A stretch of DNA of 27,862 nt from Caldivirga sp. UBA161 (GCF_002506515.1 NZ_DAXS01000071.1:788-28649), one strand, 5' to 3'; counted from the first letter of the stretch, positions 6,717 through 13,793 are shown. Notes: generated by a model from the letters alone, not told the origin. Numbers and translations: made by a program.

Positions 6717-7594
6717 TGAGCATGGGTTTATTTAAGATAGAGATTAGGGGGCTTAGGGTTAACACAATCATTGGGGTGAAGCCCAGTGAGAGGGCCAAGC
6801 CCCAGCCTGTGGTTATTAATGTTGAAGCTTGGGCTGACTTAAGTGAGGGGGTTGCTGGGGATTCCATTGAATGCACTGTTGATTACAAGGTTCTTAAGGA
6901 TGAGTTAATCTCATACGTAAGTAATACTGATTTTAAGTTAATTGAAACACTTGCGGATAGATTAGCTAAGGTTTGCCTACAGGACCATAGAGTGAGGATG
7001 GTTAAGGTTAGGGTTGAGAAGCCTGGTGCATTAACAGGTGCTGAGGCGGCTGCAGTGGAGGTTTTTAGGAGGAGGGTTAGTAGGTTGGCTAAGGTATTCA
7101 TATCCGTGGGCTCTAACATTAACCCTGAGTTAAATGTTAAGGAGGCTGTTATTAGGGTTAGGAGGATTCTTGGGCCATTAAGGATATCCACGGTTTACTT
7201 AACTAAACCAATACCTGAGAATCAACCCCCCTACTATAACTGCGTATTAGAGGCTGAAACAGCCTTAAGCCCAGCATCGGTTAAGGGGGTGTTAAGGGGG
7301 ATTGAGAGTGAGATGGGTAGGGTTAGGGTAAGTGATAAGTATGCTCCAAGAGTCATTGACCTAGACCTAATACTCTACGGTAATTTAATAATTAATAATA
7401 GTGAATTAACAATACCTGACCCAGAAATAGGTAACAAGCCCTTCCTAGCCTTACCCTTACTTGAGCTTGAACCTGACTTAGTCATACCCGGCGTGAACAA
7501 GGCAATTAGGGAGTTGGCTAAGGGAATTAGCGGTGAGGATATGAAGCCCCTACCCGATTACACTAGGGAATTGAGGAGATTAGCCAGTGAATAG
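6716..7594 (+). CDS. folBK: Dihydroneopterin aldolase - HPPK fusion (FolB-FolK)
   Basis: A 292-residue bifunctional protein. Residues 1-118 are FolB: Glu25 in GVKPSER, Tyr57, Glu77 in LIETLA and Lys102 in EKPG match the catalytic and pterin-binding residues of dihydroneopterin aldolase. Residues 125-290 are FolK: SVGSN at 130-134, the pterin contacts in PPYYN near 171-175, and PRVIDLDL (211-218) with the Mg-binding Asp215 and Asp217, then IPDPEI. Together they would turn dihydroneopterin into 6-hydroxymethyl-dihydropterin and pyrophosphorylate it. The ATG at 6716 overlaps the upstream stop; a second ATG is three codons in. It converges with rps17 only 3 bases away. No folP is in the window. 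Confidence 0.92.
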   Translation: MSMGLFKIEIRGLRVNTIIGVKPSERAKPQPVVINVEAWADLSEGVAGDSIECTVDYKVLKDELISYVSNTDFKLIETLADRLAKVCLQDHRVRMVKVRVEKPGALTGAEAAAVEVFRRRVSRLAKVFISVGSNINPELNVKEAVIRVRRILGPLRISTVYLTKPIPENQPPYYNCVLEAETALSPASVKGVLRGIESEMGRVRVSDKYAPRVIDLDLILYGNLIINNSELTIPDPEIGNKPFLALPLLELEPDLVIPGVNKAIRELAKGISGEDMKPLPDYTRELRRLASE

Positions 7595-7597
7595 TAT

Positions 7598-8062
7598 TTA
7601 ACCTACTGCCTGCTGAGCCTCCTTAACCTCTGGGTTAACTGAGGTCACGTCATCCGGCCTCTTACCAAGTACAACGAAGGATATGAACTTAGCAAGCGGC
7701 CTAGTCTCTCCAATTATCACGTAGTCGCCAACGTTAACCTTAATGCATGGTGGTAAGTGCGCGTGAATATTCCTCCGCTTCCTCACGTACCTCTTATACT
7801 TAGGTGAGTAATGTAACCACTCGTGTTGAATAACCACCTGCCCCATGTAAACGTTCACAACCCTACCCTCAAGTATTATTCCCCTCACCTTAACGTGACC
7901 ATGCCATGGGCACTTATCATCATTGCAAACAGCCTTAGGTGGAAGAAGCCACGGTATCCCAATATGCCTAACCCTAACCCTCTCACCATTAGGCAGCATA
8001 ATAACCTCCCCCGGCCTTGGCCTCTCCTGGAGTTCAACCACGAGCCTGCTGGATTGAGCCAT
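7598..8062 (-). CDS. rps17: 30S ribosomal protein uS17
   Basis: A 154-residue archaeal uS17. CPWHGHVKVRGIILEGRV around residues 36-53, LHYSPKYKRYVRKR, IHAHLPPCI and VGDYVIIGETRPLAKFISFVV are all family hallmarks; the Cys and His before and in CPWHG may bind zinc. The N-terminal extension before the OB fold is normal for archaea, and there is a short extra C-tail. The ATG at 8062 is preferred over the GTG at 8068 because a strong Shine-Dalgarno GAGGTGA, overlapping the rps19 stop, lies 6 bases before it; with the GTG there would be no spacer. It is thus coupled to rps19. Confidence 0.95.
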   Translation of the reverse strand: MAQSSRLVVELQERPRPGEVIMLPNGERVRVRHIGIPWLLPPKAVCNDDKCPWHGHVKVRGIILEGRVVNVYMGQVVIQHEWLHYSPKYKRYVRKRRNIHAHLPPCIKVNVGDYVIIGETRPLAKFISFVVLGKRPDDVTSVNPEVKEAQQAVG

Positions 8063-8075
8063 GTGCACTCACCTC
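8063..8075 (-). promoter_or_regulatory. Shine-Dalgarno that decides the rps17 start
   Basis: On the minus strand GAGGTGA starts within the rps19 TGA stop and ends 6 bases before the rps17 ATG. It is one of few clear ribosome binding sites in a window of mostly leaderless genes, as expected for the second gene of an operon. Confidence 0.65.
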
Positions 8076-8637
8076 ACTTAGCCGCTATGTGTAGTGTTGA
8101 CTTAGATGCCTTCAAGCCTGGTTCACCATGTTGCACTATCTTAGTGGTTATGGCGAATTCACCTAGGTAGTGCCCAATGTGCCATGGTGATATTGGTACT
8201 GGAATGTAGGTTATCCCATTGTAGACGTATATGGTTAAACCAACCATCTCAGGTAGTATAATCATATCCCTACAGTGAGTCCTAACAGGAATGTTCTTAC
8301 CCTTAGCTGCGAAGGCCTTAGCCCTCCTAATCTTCTCAAGTAACTGCCTGTGGCATGGCCTCAACCCCCTCCTGAGGGTTCGCCTCTGCCTGGCTGGAAG
8401 GAGCTTAATGAACTCATTCATGGGCATCTTCATTAAGTCATCGAAGGTAAACCCCCTATACCTGAAATTCTTCCACTCCTCCTGGGGAATTGGAGTAGGC
8501 ATTATCCAGCCCTTCCTACCAGCCTCAGCACTACTCTCCTCCTCCGCACCAGCGGCCGCAGGCGCAGCTGCCGTGGCGGCTTCAGTTGCCTTAGCGGTTG
8601 GCTTAGCCTCAACCTTGCCCTCAGGCTTCTTAGACAT
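8074..8637 (-). CDS. rps19: 30S ribosomal protein uS19 with Ala-rich N-terminal extension
   Basis: A 187-residue protein. The S19 core runs from about residue 55 (FRYRGFTFDDL) to the C-terminus, with LLPARQRRTLRRGL, the archaeal RTHCRDMIILPEMVG and the most conserved block PWHIGHYLGEFAITTKIVQHG. The first 45 residues are low-complexity Ala/Glu/Lys/Pro, with one AAAPAAAGA tract, and are probably disordered; archaeal S19 is usually about 130-150 residues. The ATG at 8637 has a TATA box 28 bases upstream (8660-8668, minus strand), so translation is leaderless. rps17 follows with an overlapping Shine-Dalgarno. The usual S19-L22-S3-L29 order is broken. Confidence 0.95.
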   Translation of the reverse strand: MSKKPEGKVEAKPTAKATEAATAAAPAAAGAEEESSAEAGRKGWIMPTPIPQEEWKNFRYRGFTFDDLMKMPMNEFIKLLPARQRRTLRRGLRPCHRQLLEKIRRAKAFAAKGKNIPVRTHCRDMIILPEMVGLTIYVYNGITYIPVPISPWHIGHYLGEFAITTKIVQHGEPGLKASKSTLHIAAK

Positions 8638-8659
8638 TACTAACCCAATATAGGTTCGC

Positions 8660-8668
8660 CTTTATAAC
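8660..8668 (-). promoter_or_regulatory. TATA box for rps19-rps17
   Basis: GTTATAAAG on the minus strand is centred about 27 bases before the rps19 ATG. Confidence 0.55.
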
Positions 8669-8748
8669 CTTTACCTAAGGTCTTAATTTTACTTAAGCTA
8701 CACATCCACGTACTAACGCTGATTCATCGTAAGTATCATTGCTGGAAT

Positions 8749-8756
8749 CTTTATAA
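8749..8756 (+). promoter_or_regulatory. TATA box for the ncRNA candidate
   Basis: CTTTATAA is centred 26 bases before position 8778, where the G/C-rich structured segment begins. It is too far from the next gene (8905) to serve it, and that gene has its own TATA box. Confidence 0.55.
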
Positions 8757-8777
8757 GGTTAAGTTTATTAATTTAGA

Positions 8778-8855
8778 ATGCCCCGTAGGTGTGGGTAAGG
8801 GTGAGATGGGGATTAAACCCCACCCATGATCCCAGCCCCTCCGGGCGGGGTACAT
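8778..8855 (+). ncRNA. Structured ncRNA candidate, possibly H/ACA-like
   Basis: A 77-base G/C-rich block stands out from AT-rich surroundings. GCCCCG at 8780-8785 can pair with CGGGGT at 8846-8851, closing the whole block; directly after the stem is ACA (8852-8854). Inside, TGGGG/CCCCA (8807-8811 with 8818-8822) forms a hairpin with an ATTAAA loop, extended by GGG/CCC with a TGAGA bulge, and TGGG/CCCA (8792-8795 with 8831-8834) is a further possible stem. A stem-loop followed by ACA suggests an H/ACA pseudouridine guide, but I cannot draw a textbook K-turn or guide pocket. It is not a tRNA: no T-arm. It has its own TATA box and is separate from the leaderless Rpp29 gene 50 bases downstream. 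Confidence 0.5.
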
Positions 8856-8874
8856 TCCTCAAGGTAAGTTAACG

Positions 8875-8883
8875 CATATTAAA
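8875..8883 (+). promoter_or_regulatory. TATA box for the Rpp29 gene
   Basis: CATATTAAA is centred 26 bases before the ATG at 8905, predicting a leaderless mRNA that excludes the upstream ncRNA candidate. Confidence 0.55.
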
Positions 8884-8904
8884 GGGAAAGTGGCTTAATT
8901 CGGC

Positions 8905-9132
8905 ATGCCCCTTAGGATTGAGTTGGTTGACTGCAGGAACAGTAACATGAATGGGTTAAGGGGTTTAGTGATTGGGCACACTGAAGGCACCATTAGGCTC
9001 CTTACCGAGACTGGGAGAGTGTTAATTATACCGGTTAAGTCATGTAGGTACTACGTTTGGTTAAATAACTGCGTAATGTTAATGACCCCTAGGGGGCTTA
9101 GGAAGCTTATTAGGAGAATTAATGCACAGTAA
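8905..9132 (+). CDS. rnp1: RNase P protein component 1 (Rpp29/Pop4)
   Basis: A 75-residue protein. The pattern NSNMNGLRGLVIGHTEGTIR, then a short beta-rich core ending IIPVKSCRYYVWL and a basic tail RGLRKLIRRI, matches the Sm-like Rpp29 barrel, where the S/N-x-x-GxxGxVxxET motif is typical. It is at the short end for the family. The protein helps fold RNase P RNA for tRNA 5' maturation. In many archaea rnp1 lies inside the S10 ribosomal operon next to rps17; here it is close to rps17 but faces the opposite way. Its end overlaps the cobS end by 14 bases. Confidence 0.8.
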   Translation: MPLRIELVDCRNSNMNGLRGLVIGHTEGTIRLLTETGRVLIIPVKSCRYYVWLNNCVMLMTPRGLRKLIRRINAQ

Positions 9133-9868
9133 GTAGGTAACCCAGTGAGGAGTAAATAGTGAGTAAAGTAACCTTACTTAACTCAAAGGAGAAGCCCAAC
9201 ACGTCACCGTTAACGAACCCTAACCTGGAGTGGCTTAACTTAACTGTGAGTAAAGCCACAAGTAGGCTAACTAGAACGCTGGCAGTAATGGTAATGGAGA
9301 TGGCTAATGCACCCCAATGGTAAAGTAACGGCAATATAATGGTAATAATCGCGTATAGTAGGGTGGATGATGTTAATTCAGCTTTTCCCTTGGCCTCAAC
9401 TATGAATAACCGCCCTAACCCACCTTCACTTGGCTTACCTAGGTAGGCTGTGGTGTACATTACGTAGGCGGCGGCAGTCTCAGTAATGGGTAAGGTAACC
9501 AAAGCTTCCTTACCCATTGATAATAATGATGAGTAGACGAGTAGAACATTAATTAGGCCTAGGGTTAATGCGAAGGCCCCTCTATGAGGGTCCTTAAGGA
9601 TCCTTACAGCATCCTCACCCCTCCTACCTGTTAATAGTGTTTCACCGAAGTCTAGGAACCCATCCATGTGTTGAAACCCATTAATTAAGTAAGTTAATGC
9701 GGTGGATAAGGCTGCCCCCACAGGTTTACTAATGAGCAGTGGTAATGATGATAGGAGCCCCTCAATTAAGCCAATTAAGGGGGCTAGGTAGAAGTACCTG
9801 GGCGCGTACTCAAACTTACCTCCAGCGGGTATTATTGTTAGGAAGGAGACTAACCCCCTAAGCCCCAT
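9119..9868 (-). CDS. cobS: Adenosylcobinamide-GDP ribazoletransferase (cobalamin synthase)
   Basis: A 249-residue membrane enzyme that joins adenosylcobinamide-GDP and alpha-ribazole (phosphate) to make cobalamin. The key motif is HMDGFLDFGETLLTGRR followed by VRILKDPHRGAFA (about 67-98), with Mg-binding acidic residues; about six hydrophobic segments follow. The ATG at 9868 (MGLRGLVSFLTIIP) is preferred because CobS proteins normally begin just before the FLTxIP motif and GAGGT lies about 12 bases upstream inside cobD. An ATG at 9910, also with a purine-rich stretch before it, would add 14 residues. It overlaps cobD by 11 bases, so the two are one operon. Confidence 0.88.
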   Translation of the reverse strand: MGLRGLVSFLTIIPAGGKFEYAPRYFYLAPLIGLIEGLLSSLPLLISKPVGAALSTALTYLINGFQHMDGFLDFGETLLTGRRGEDAVRILKDPHRGAFALTLGLINVLLVYSSLLSMGKEALVTLPITETAAAYVMYTTAYLGKPSEGGLGRLFIVEAKGKAELTSSTLLYAIITIILPLLYHWGALAISITITASVLVSLLVALLTVKLSHSRLGFVNGDVLGFSFELSKVTLLTIYSSLGYLLTVH

Positions 9869-10895
9869 TGAGAATTCTCTTAACCTCCTCAATAAGCCGC
9901 TCCTCATCATTAATCCCCCTCACCGCTATTCTAACGTGTTTACCCCCAAGCCCCATAAAGCCCTTAGGTATCCTCACCACTATGCCTTTATTAAGTAAGG
10001 ACTCGTAGAGTTTACTAGACTCAATAGGTGCCTCAGCAAGCACGAAGTTAACGGTGGATTCATAAACCTTAAACCCTAATTCAATAAGCCCATTAACCAG
10101 GAAGCTCCTAAACCTACTCACTTCCCTCCTCGATTCCTCAAGGAATGAGACGTACTCACCACTGTACTCACCGTAAACCCCCCTAGCTACCTTATCTGCA
10201 CAACTGTTGACATTCCATGAAGGCAGTACAGTCCTCATTAACTCCATTACCTGGGCATTAGGGGTATAGACGTAGCCTATCCTTAACCCAGGCAACCCAA
10301 TCTCCTTAGTTAAGGACCTAACCACAATAAGGTTACTGTACCCGCTACCCATTAGGCTCATTGATGGGTTTACGGATAAGTTAATGTAGGCTTCATCAAT
10401 AATCACTAAGCCTGCATCATTAATCACGTTAATTAACTCACCCCTACCATGCAGGGCGCCTGTTGGATTACTTGGGTTACTGAGGAGGACTACATCATCC
10501 CTCTGGGCCTTAACATCCCCAAGTACGTATGATGAATCACCATGAGGCATTAAGTGATGAGTAACCCTAAGTCCAATTAACCTACAGTACTCCTCAAACT
10601 CGAGGTCACCGTAATTCGGTGAAACAATTAAGCACCTCCTCATTCCAAGTAGCCTAGCAACCATTAGTGATGCGTAAAGCCCCTCAGAGGCCCCATTAAC
10701 TGGAGTAACCTCCCCATCACCTACCCCATTAAAAGCAGCAATAGCGCTCCTTAAGTCAGCGTAGGTGTAGTCAGGGTACGTGGAGTACTCACACTCCTTA
10801 ATCAACCTAGTGACGAAGCCTGGGGGTGCGAGGGGATTAATGTTGGAGCTGAAGTCTAATTCACCGCGCTTAGTTAACCCACCATGGTACTTCAT
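9858..10895 (-). CDS. cobD: CobD-like threonine-phosphate decarboxylase
   Basis: A 345-residue fold-type I PLP enzyme of the histidinol-phosphate aminotransferase group. It opens with HGG...LDFSSNINPLAPP (4-25), the usual CobD start, and carries NPSNPTG (140-146), Asp167 in IIDEAY, the PLP Lys197 in RSLTKEIGLPGLRIGY and Arg205 for the carboxylate. Together with the overlapping cobS it points to decarboxylation of L-threonine O-3-phosphate to aminopropanol phosphate for the cobalamin nucleotide loop. HisC is the main alternative, less likely beside cobS. A TATA box (10916-10926, minus strand) is 26 bases before the ATG. Confidence 0.85.
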   Translation of the reverse strand: MKYHGGLTKRGELDFSSNINPLAPPGFVTRLIKECEYSTYPDYTYADLRSAIAAFNGVGDGEVTPVNGASEGLYASLMVARLLGMRRCLIVSPNYGDLEFEEYCRLIGLRVTHHLMPHGDSSYVLGDVKAQRDDVVLLSNPSNPTGALHGRGELINVINDAGLVIIDEAYINLSVNPSMSLMGSGYSNLIVVRSLTKEIGLPGLRIGYVYTPNAQVMELMRTVLPSWNVNSCADKVARGVYGEYSGEYVSFLEESRREVSRFRSFLVNGLIELGFKVYESTVNFVLAEAPIESSKLYESLLNKGIVVRIPKGFMGLGGKHVRIAVRGINDEERLIEEVKRILNGA

Positions 10896-10915
10896 TACTT
10901 ATTCCTCATTACCCT

Positions 10916-10957
10916 TAAAATATAAACTTACCCACATACTGAGAGAGGTTTTTATTC
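10916..10957. promoter_or_regulatory. Divergent promoters of cobD and the MoxR gene
   Basis: Two TATA boxes lie in 77 bases: TTTATATTTTA on the minus strand (10916-10926), 26 bases before the cobD ATG, and GGTTTTTATT on the plus strand (10948-10957), about 23-27 bases before the MoxR ATG codons. No operator-like repeat is evident between them. Confidence 0.55.
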
Positions 10958-10972
10958 AGTGGTTTTAGGAGA

Positions 10973-11983
10973 ATGCTGATGCAAAGTAATTCCAAGGATT
11001 TACTGGGATCATTACCGACATTATCTAGTTTACTTAAGCGTGATCCAATAAGCATGGAGGCTAAGGTGGTTAAGTCAATTAGGGAGAGGGGCGTCAATAA
11101 TATACTTAAGTCACTGGAATCCAGCCTCAGGGGCCTTGGTGAAGCAACACTTGATGTGTTAAGTGGCTTATCAGTGGGTAGGCATGTGATGATAATGGGC
11201 CCTGTGGGTGTTGGTAAGACGACGCTTGCTGAGGAGATAGCCGGCATACTAGCCTTAGATAACCCACCCTACATTGAGGTGGCTTGCCACAGCCACATGA
11301 CGGCCACTGAGCTCACTGGGGACATTGATATAGCTGTGGCTCTTCAAGCAGGCCTAGACCACCCCTTAGCCTACATACCTGGCCCCCTCGTGCTCTCCCA
11401 CGGTAAGGTGCTTATAATGGATGAGATAAATAGGCTTAACCCATATAGTCAAGCGTCACTACTACAGGTTCTTCAGGAGCACTACGTTTACATTAGGGGT
11501 TTTAGGATTAGGAGTGACTTCCTAATGATAGCCACATCAAACCCAGCTGAGTACTCCGGCGTTTATGAGCTTAGTGAGGCCTTGGCTGATAGGATGAAGG
11601 TTGTTGAAATCCAGTACCCTGATAGGGAGTTGCTTAAGGCTATACTGGAGTGGAAGGCTAACTTAACCTTAAGCCACATTGGCGTTAAGACACCAAGCAT
11701 GTTGGCTGAGGTTTTAACAAACTTCATAACGCTAATGAATCAGGACGGCATAATTGAGGTTTCACCAAGCATAAGGGCTTCAATATACGCCCTAGCCAAC
11801 ACAATGGCTAAGGCATGGATAGAGAGGAGGGAGCCAGCCTTAAGTGACCTTAAGAAGGAGGTATTAGCCAACATGGCTCACGTGGTTAGGGGGAGCTTCT
11901 CAAGTGAGGGGGAGAAGAGGGATTACATAGCTAGGAAGTTCGATGAGGCTGTGACCATAACCACTAGGTCAGGGAGAAGATGA
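10973..11983 (+). CDS. MoxR-family AAA+ ATPase
   Basis: A 336-residue AAA+ protein. Walker A is GPVGVGKTT (76-84), Walker B is VLIMDEINR with Asp150-Glu151, the sensor-1 region is MIATSNPAEYSG, and YIPGPLVLSHGKV and SQASLLQVLQEHYV are the MoxR-specific helices flanking Walker B. MoxR ATPases act as chaperones that insert cofactors or assemble complexes, usually with a von Willebrand factor A partner and a DUF58 protein encoded next door. Neither follows here; the next gene is Csl4. An ATG two codons later (10979) fits the TATA spacing slightly better. Confidence 0.88.
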   Translation: MLMQSNSKDLLGSLPTLSSLLKRDPISMEAKVVKSIRERGVNNILKSLESSLRGLGEATLDVLSGLSVGRHVMIMGPVGVGKTTLAEEIAGILALDNPPYIEVACHSHMTATELTGDIDIAVALQAGLDHPLAYIPGPLVLSHGKVLIMDEINRLNPYSQASLLQVLQEHYVYIRGFRIRSDFLMIATSNPAEYSGVYELSEALADRMKVVEIQYPDRELLKAILEWKANLTLSHIGVKTPSMLAEVLTNFITLMNQDGIIEVSPSIRASIYALANTMAKAWIERREPALSDLKKEVLANMAHVVRGSFSSEGEKRDYIARKFDEAVTITTRSGRR

Positions 11984-12027
11984 ATATGCTGGGTCCTGAT
12001 TAGCAGTGTATTCATGTTAGGGTTAGT

Positions 12028-12037
12028 GTTATTAATA
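12028..12037 (+). promoter_or_regulatory. TATA box for the csl4 gene
   Basis: GTTATTAATA is centred 26 bases before the csl4 ATG. Confidence 0.45.
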
Positions 12038-12057
12038 GTGCTTAGCTTAGCTGAACG

Positions 12058-12621
12058 ATGCAGGAGCCTTCAGTGAGTAGAGCCTTAGTAACGCCTGGTG
12101 AGGAGTTGGGTGTTGAGGAGGAGTATCTTCCCGGTGATAATGCGTATGTTGATTCAGGTTACGTTAAGTCAATGGTTCTTGGGATTGCTGAGTGGGATAG
12201 GGTTAACCATGTGGTTAACGTTAAGCCACTTAAACTAAGCCTCATTAGGCCTGGGCAAATAGTGTATGGTAAAGTGTATTATTTTCCAAGCGATAAGGTT
12301 GCCATGGTTAGGATCTTCGCCGTTCAACAGCAGGATGGGGTTAGGAGGATTCAGGCTGAGACTGGTATACTTTACGTAACCTACGCCTCTGAGGAGAGGT
12401 TAGGTACCATTTATGATGCAGTGGGTTTGGGGGACTTAATTAAGGCGAGGGTTTTATCCAGTAAGCCACCATACCACATAAGCCTAAGGGGTCCATCACT
12501 TGGGGTTGTTGAAACCAAGTGCCCTCAATGTAGGGCAGTTATAGTGCCTTCATCAACATCAGGTAAAATAACCTGCCCAGTCTGCGGCTTCGTCTTTAGG
12601 AGGAAGGCAGCACCATCATGA
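12058..12621 (+). CDS. csl4: Exosome RNA-binding subunit Csl4
   Basis: A 187-residue protein with the three parts of archaeal Csl4: an N-terminal domain with VTPGEELGVEEEYLPGDNAY (11-30), a central S1/OB domain (about 62-145, from IRPGQIVYGKVYYF), and a C-terminal zinc ribbon with CPQC (Cys155, Cys158) and CPVC (Cys173, Cys176). Csl4 forms part of the cap on the Rrp41-Rrp42 ring and helps recruit DnaG and poly(A)-rich RNA. In many archaea it sits with ribosome or methyltransferase genes; here it stands alone between MoxR and ATP synthase C. The start is supported by a TATA box 26 bases upstream. Confidence 0.93.
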   Translation: MQEPSVSRALVTPGEELGVEEEYLPGDNAYVDSGYVKSMVLGIAEWDRVNHVVNVKPLKLSLIRPGQIVYGKVYYFPSDKVAMVRIFAVQQQDGVRRIQAETGILYVTYASEERLGTIYDAVGLGDLIKARVLSSKPPYHISLRGPSLGVVETKCPQCRAVIVPSSTSGKITCPVCGFVFRRKAAPS

Positions 12622-12692
12622 TTCAATCCACTTAAGGTAATTAACGTGGGTGATTTAACCATGTCCCTCTATTAAGGGTGGTTAATGCATTA

Positions 12693-12712
12693 ATTAAGTA
12701 TTAATACTTAAT
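12693..12712. promoter_or_regulatory. 20-bp perfect palindrome at the atpC promoter
   Basis: The 20 bases are an exact palindrome: ATTAAGTA-TTAA-TACTTAAT. Its right arm runs into the TATA-like CTTAATAAA at 12707-12715, which is about 26 bases before the ATG at 12737. A palindrome overlapping BRE/TATA is where an archaeal repressor would act; AT-rich chance is the alternative. Confidence 0.45.
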
Positions 12713-12736
12713 AAACGATAAAGCGTGGTGTAGGTG

Positions 12737-13783
12737 ATGTGGGTTATAAGGAACCCTTACATTGGACCAAGGGTTAGGGGTGTTAAGGCTAGGTTAATTT
12801 CAATGGATCAATTAAGGAATATGATTTTCTCAACCAGCGTAGATGATTTCATATCCCTCCTGGCTCAAACATCATATAGGGGTATTGCTGATAAGATAAC
12901 TAGGGAAACACCACCTGAGGTGGTTTCTGAATTAATACAGGGATTGGTTGTTAATGAATTGTGGGGTATGGCATCTACAATGCCCAATGAGGTTAGGGAT
13001 GCCTTGAAGACGTATTTACTTAGGTATGAGGTAGATAACATTAAGGCTGTGGTTAGGTTAATGGCATCTGGTCAATATAGCCGTGAGAGGGCTGAGAAGA
13101 TGATTAAGTGGTACTTTGAGGATGCATTGGGCCGGAGGTTCATCATGGTGGATTTATTGAATGCAAGTAATGTGGATGAGTTGGCCAGCCGTTTAGCTGC
13201 CTTAAGGCATCAATCTCATGAATACTTACTTAAGGCAATTGACCTAGCTAGGAATAATCCAGGCTTTGATGAGGTTATCTTCGAAACAATGCTGGATAGG
13301 TCTTGGCTTGAACCCCTCCTGAAGGCTGCTGATCCAATACCGCAAGTATCCAGCTTCATGGTTAACTTCTTCAACATAAACGTAGCCCTAAGGAGTAAGC
13401 TCTGGAACCTACCAATTCCAGTGGGTAGGGCCTTAATGATACCTAGTGGGATTGGGGCTGAATTGGAGAGGAGGCTTCAAGAGGATGCGCCAAGAATACT
13501 TGAGTATCTTGCAGGTGACCCAATAGTGTCCCGTATACTGTCGAGCGGATTCAATGAGTTGAGTGATGTAGTGAGGTATCTTCACGTATCCTACTTCACA
13601 GCCTACAGGAGGTTTGCCTCATCAGTACTTAACATGAGTACTGAGTTCTCCCCAGCCTCGGCGTTAGCCATGGTTCACTTAAGGGACCTTGAGGCTCAAG
13701 TATTGTCATCAATATATAATGTTGTTTGGAGTAATGCACCAAGGAGCATTAGGGAGAAGATGTATTTGCTGCTTATCTCCTAG
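12737..13783 (+). CDS. atpC: A-type ATP synthase subunit C
   Basis: A 348-residue mostly helical protein. LLRYEVDNIKAVVRLMASG (about 92-110) is the signature of the V/A-ATPase C/d (AC39) family, which links the central stalk to the membrane ring; length is right for the family and there is no membrane segment. The N-terminus is basic. A GTG at 12734 directly precedes the ATG; the ATG fits the TATA position best. The other A-type ATP synthase subunits are not in the window, so this subunit is detached from the usual operon. An unusual palindrome covers its promoter. Confidence 0.85.
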   Translation: MWVIRNPYIGPRVRGVKARLISMDQLRNMIFSTSVDDFISLLAQTSYRGIADKITRETPPEVVSELIQGLVVNELWGMASTMPNEVRDALKTYLLRYEVDNIKAVVRLMASGQYSRERAEKMIKWYFEDALGRRFIMVDLLNASNVDELASRLAALRHQSHEYLLKAIDLARNNPGFDEVIFETMLDRSWLEPLLKAADPIPQVSSFMVNFFNINVALRSKLWNLPIPVGRALMIPSGIGAELERRLQEDAPRILEYLAGDPIVSRILSSGFNELSDVVRYLHVSYFTAYRRFASSVLNMSTEFSPASALAMVHLRDLEAQVLSSIYNVVWSNAPRSIREKMYLLLIS

Positions 13784-13793
13784 ATAGGGTAAA

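Noticed and set aside
8778..8798. Six-codon leader peptide beginning ATGCCCCGT
   Set aside because: The ATG coincides with the predicted transcript start, but the peptide is tiny and the sequence is better explained as paired RNA.
8778..8852. Possible tRNA gene (a seven-pair acceptor-like stem and an A discriminator can be drawn)
   Set aside because: The closing stem has two G-U pairs and no T-arm (GTTCRANNC) or anticodon arm can be placed.
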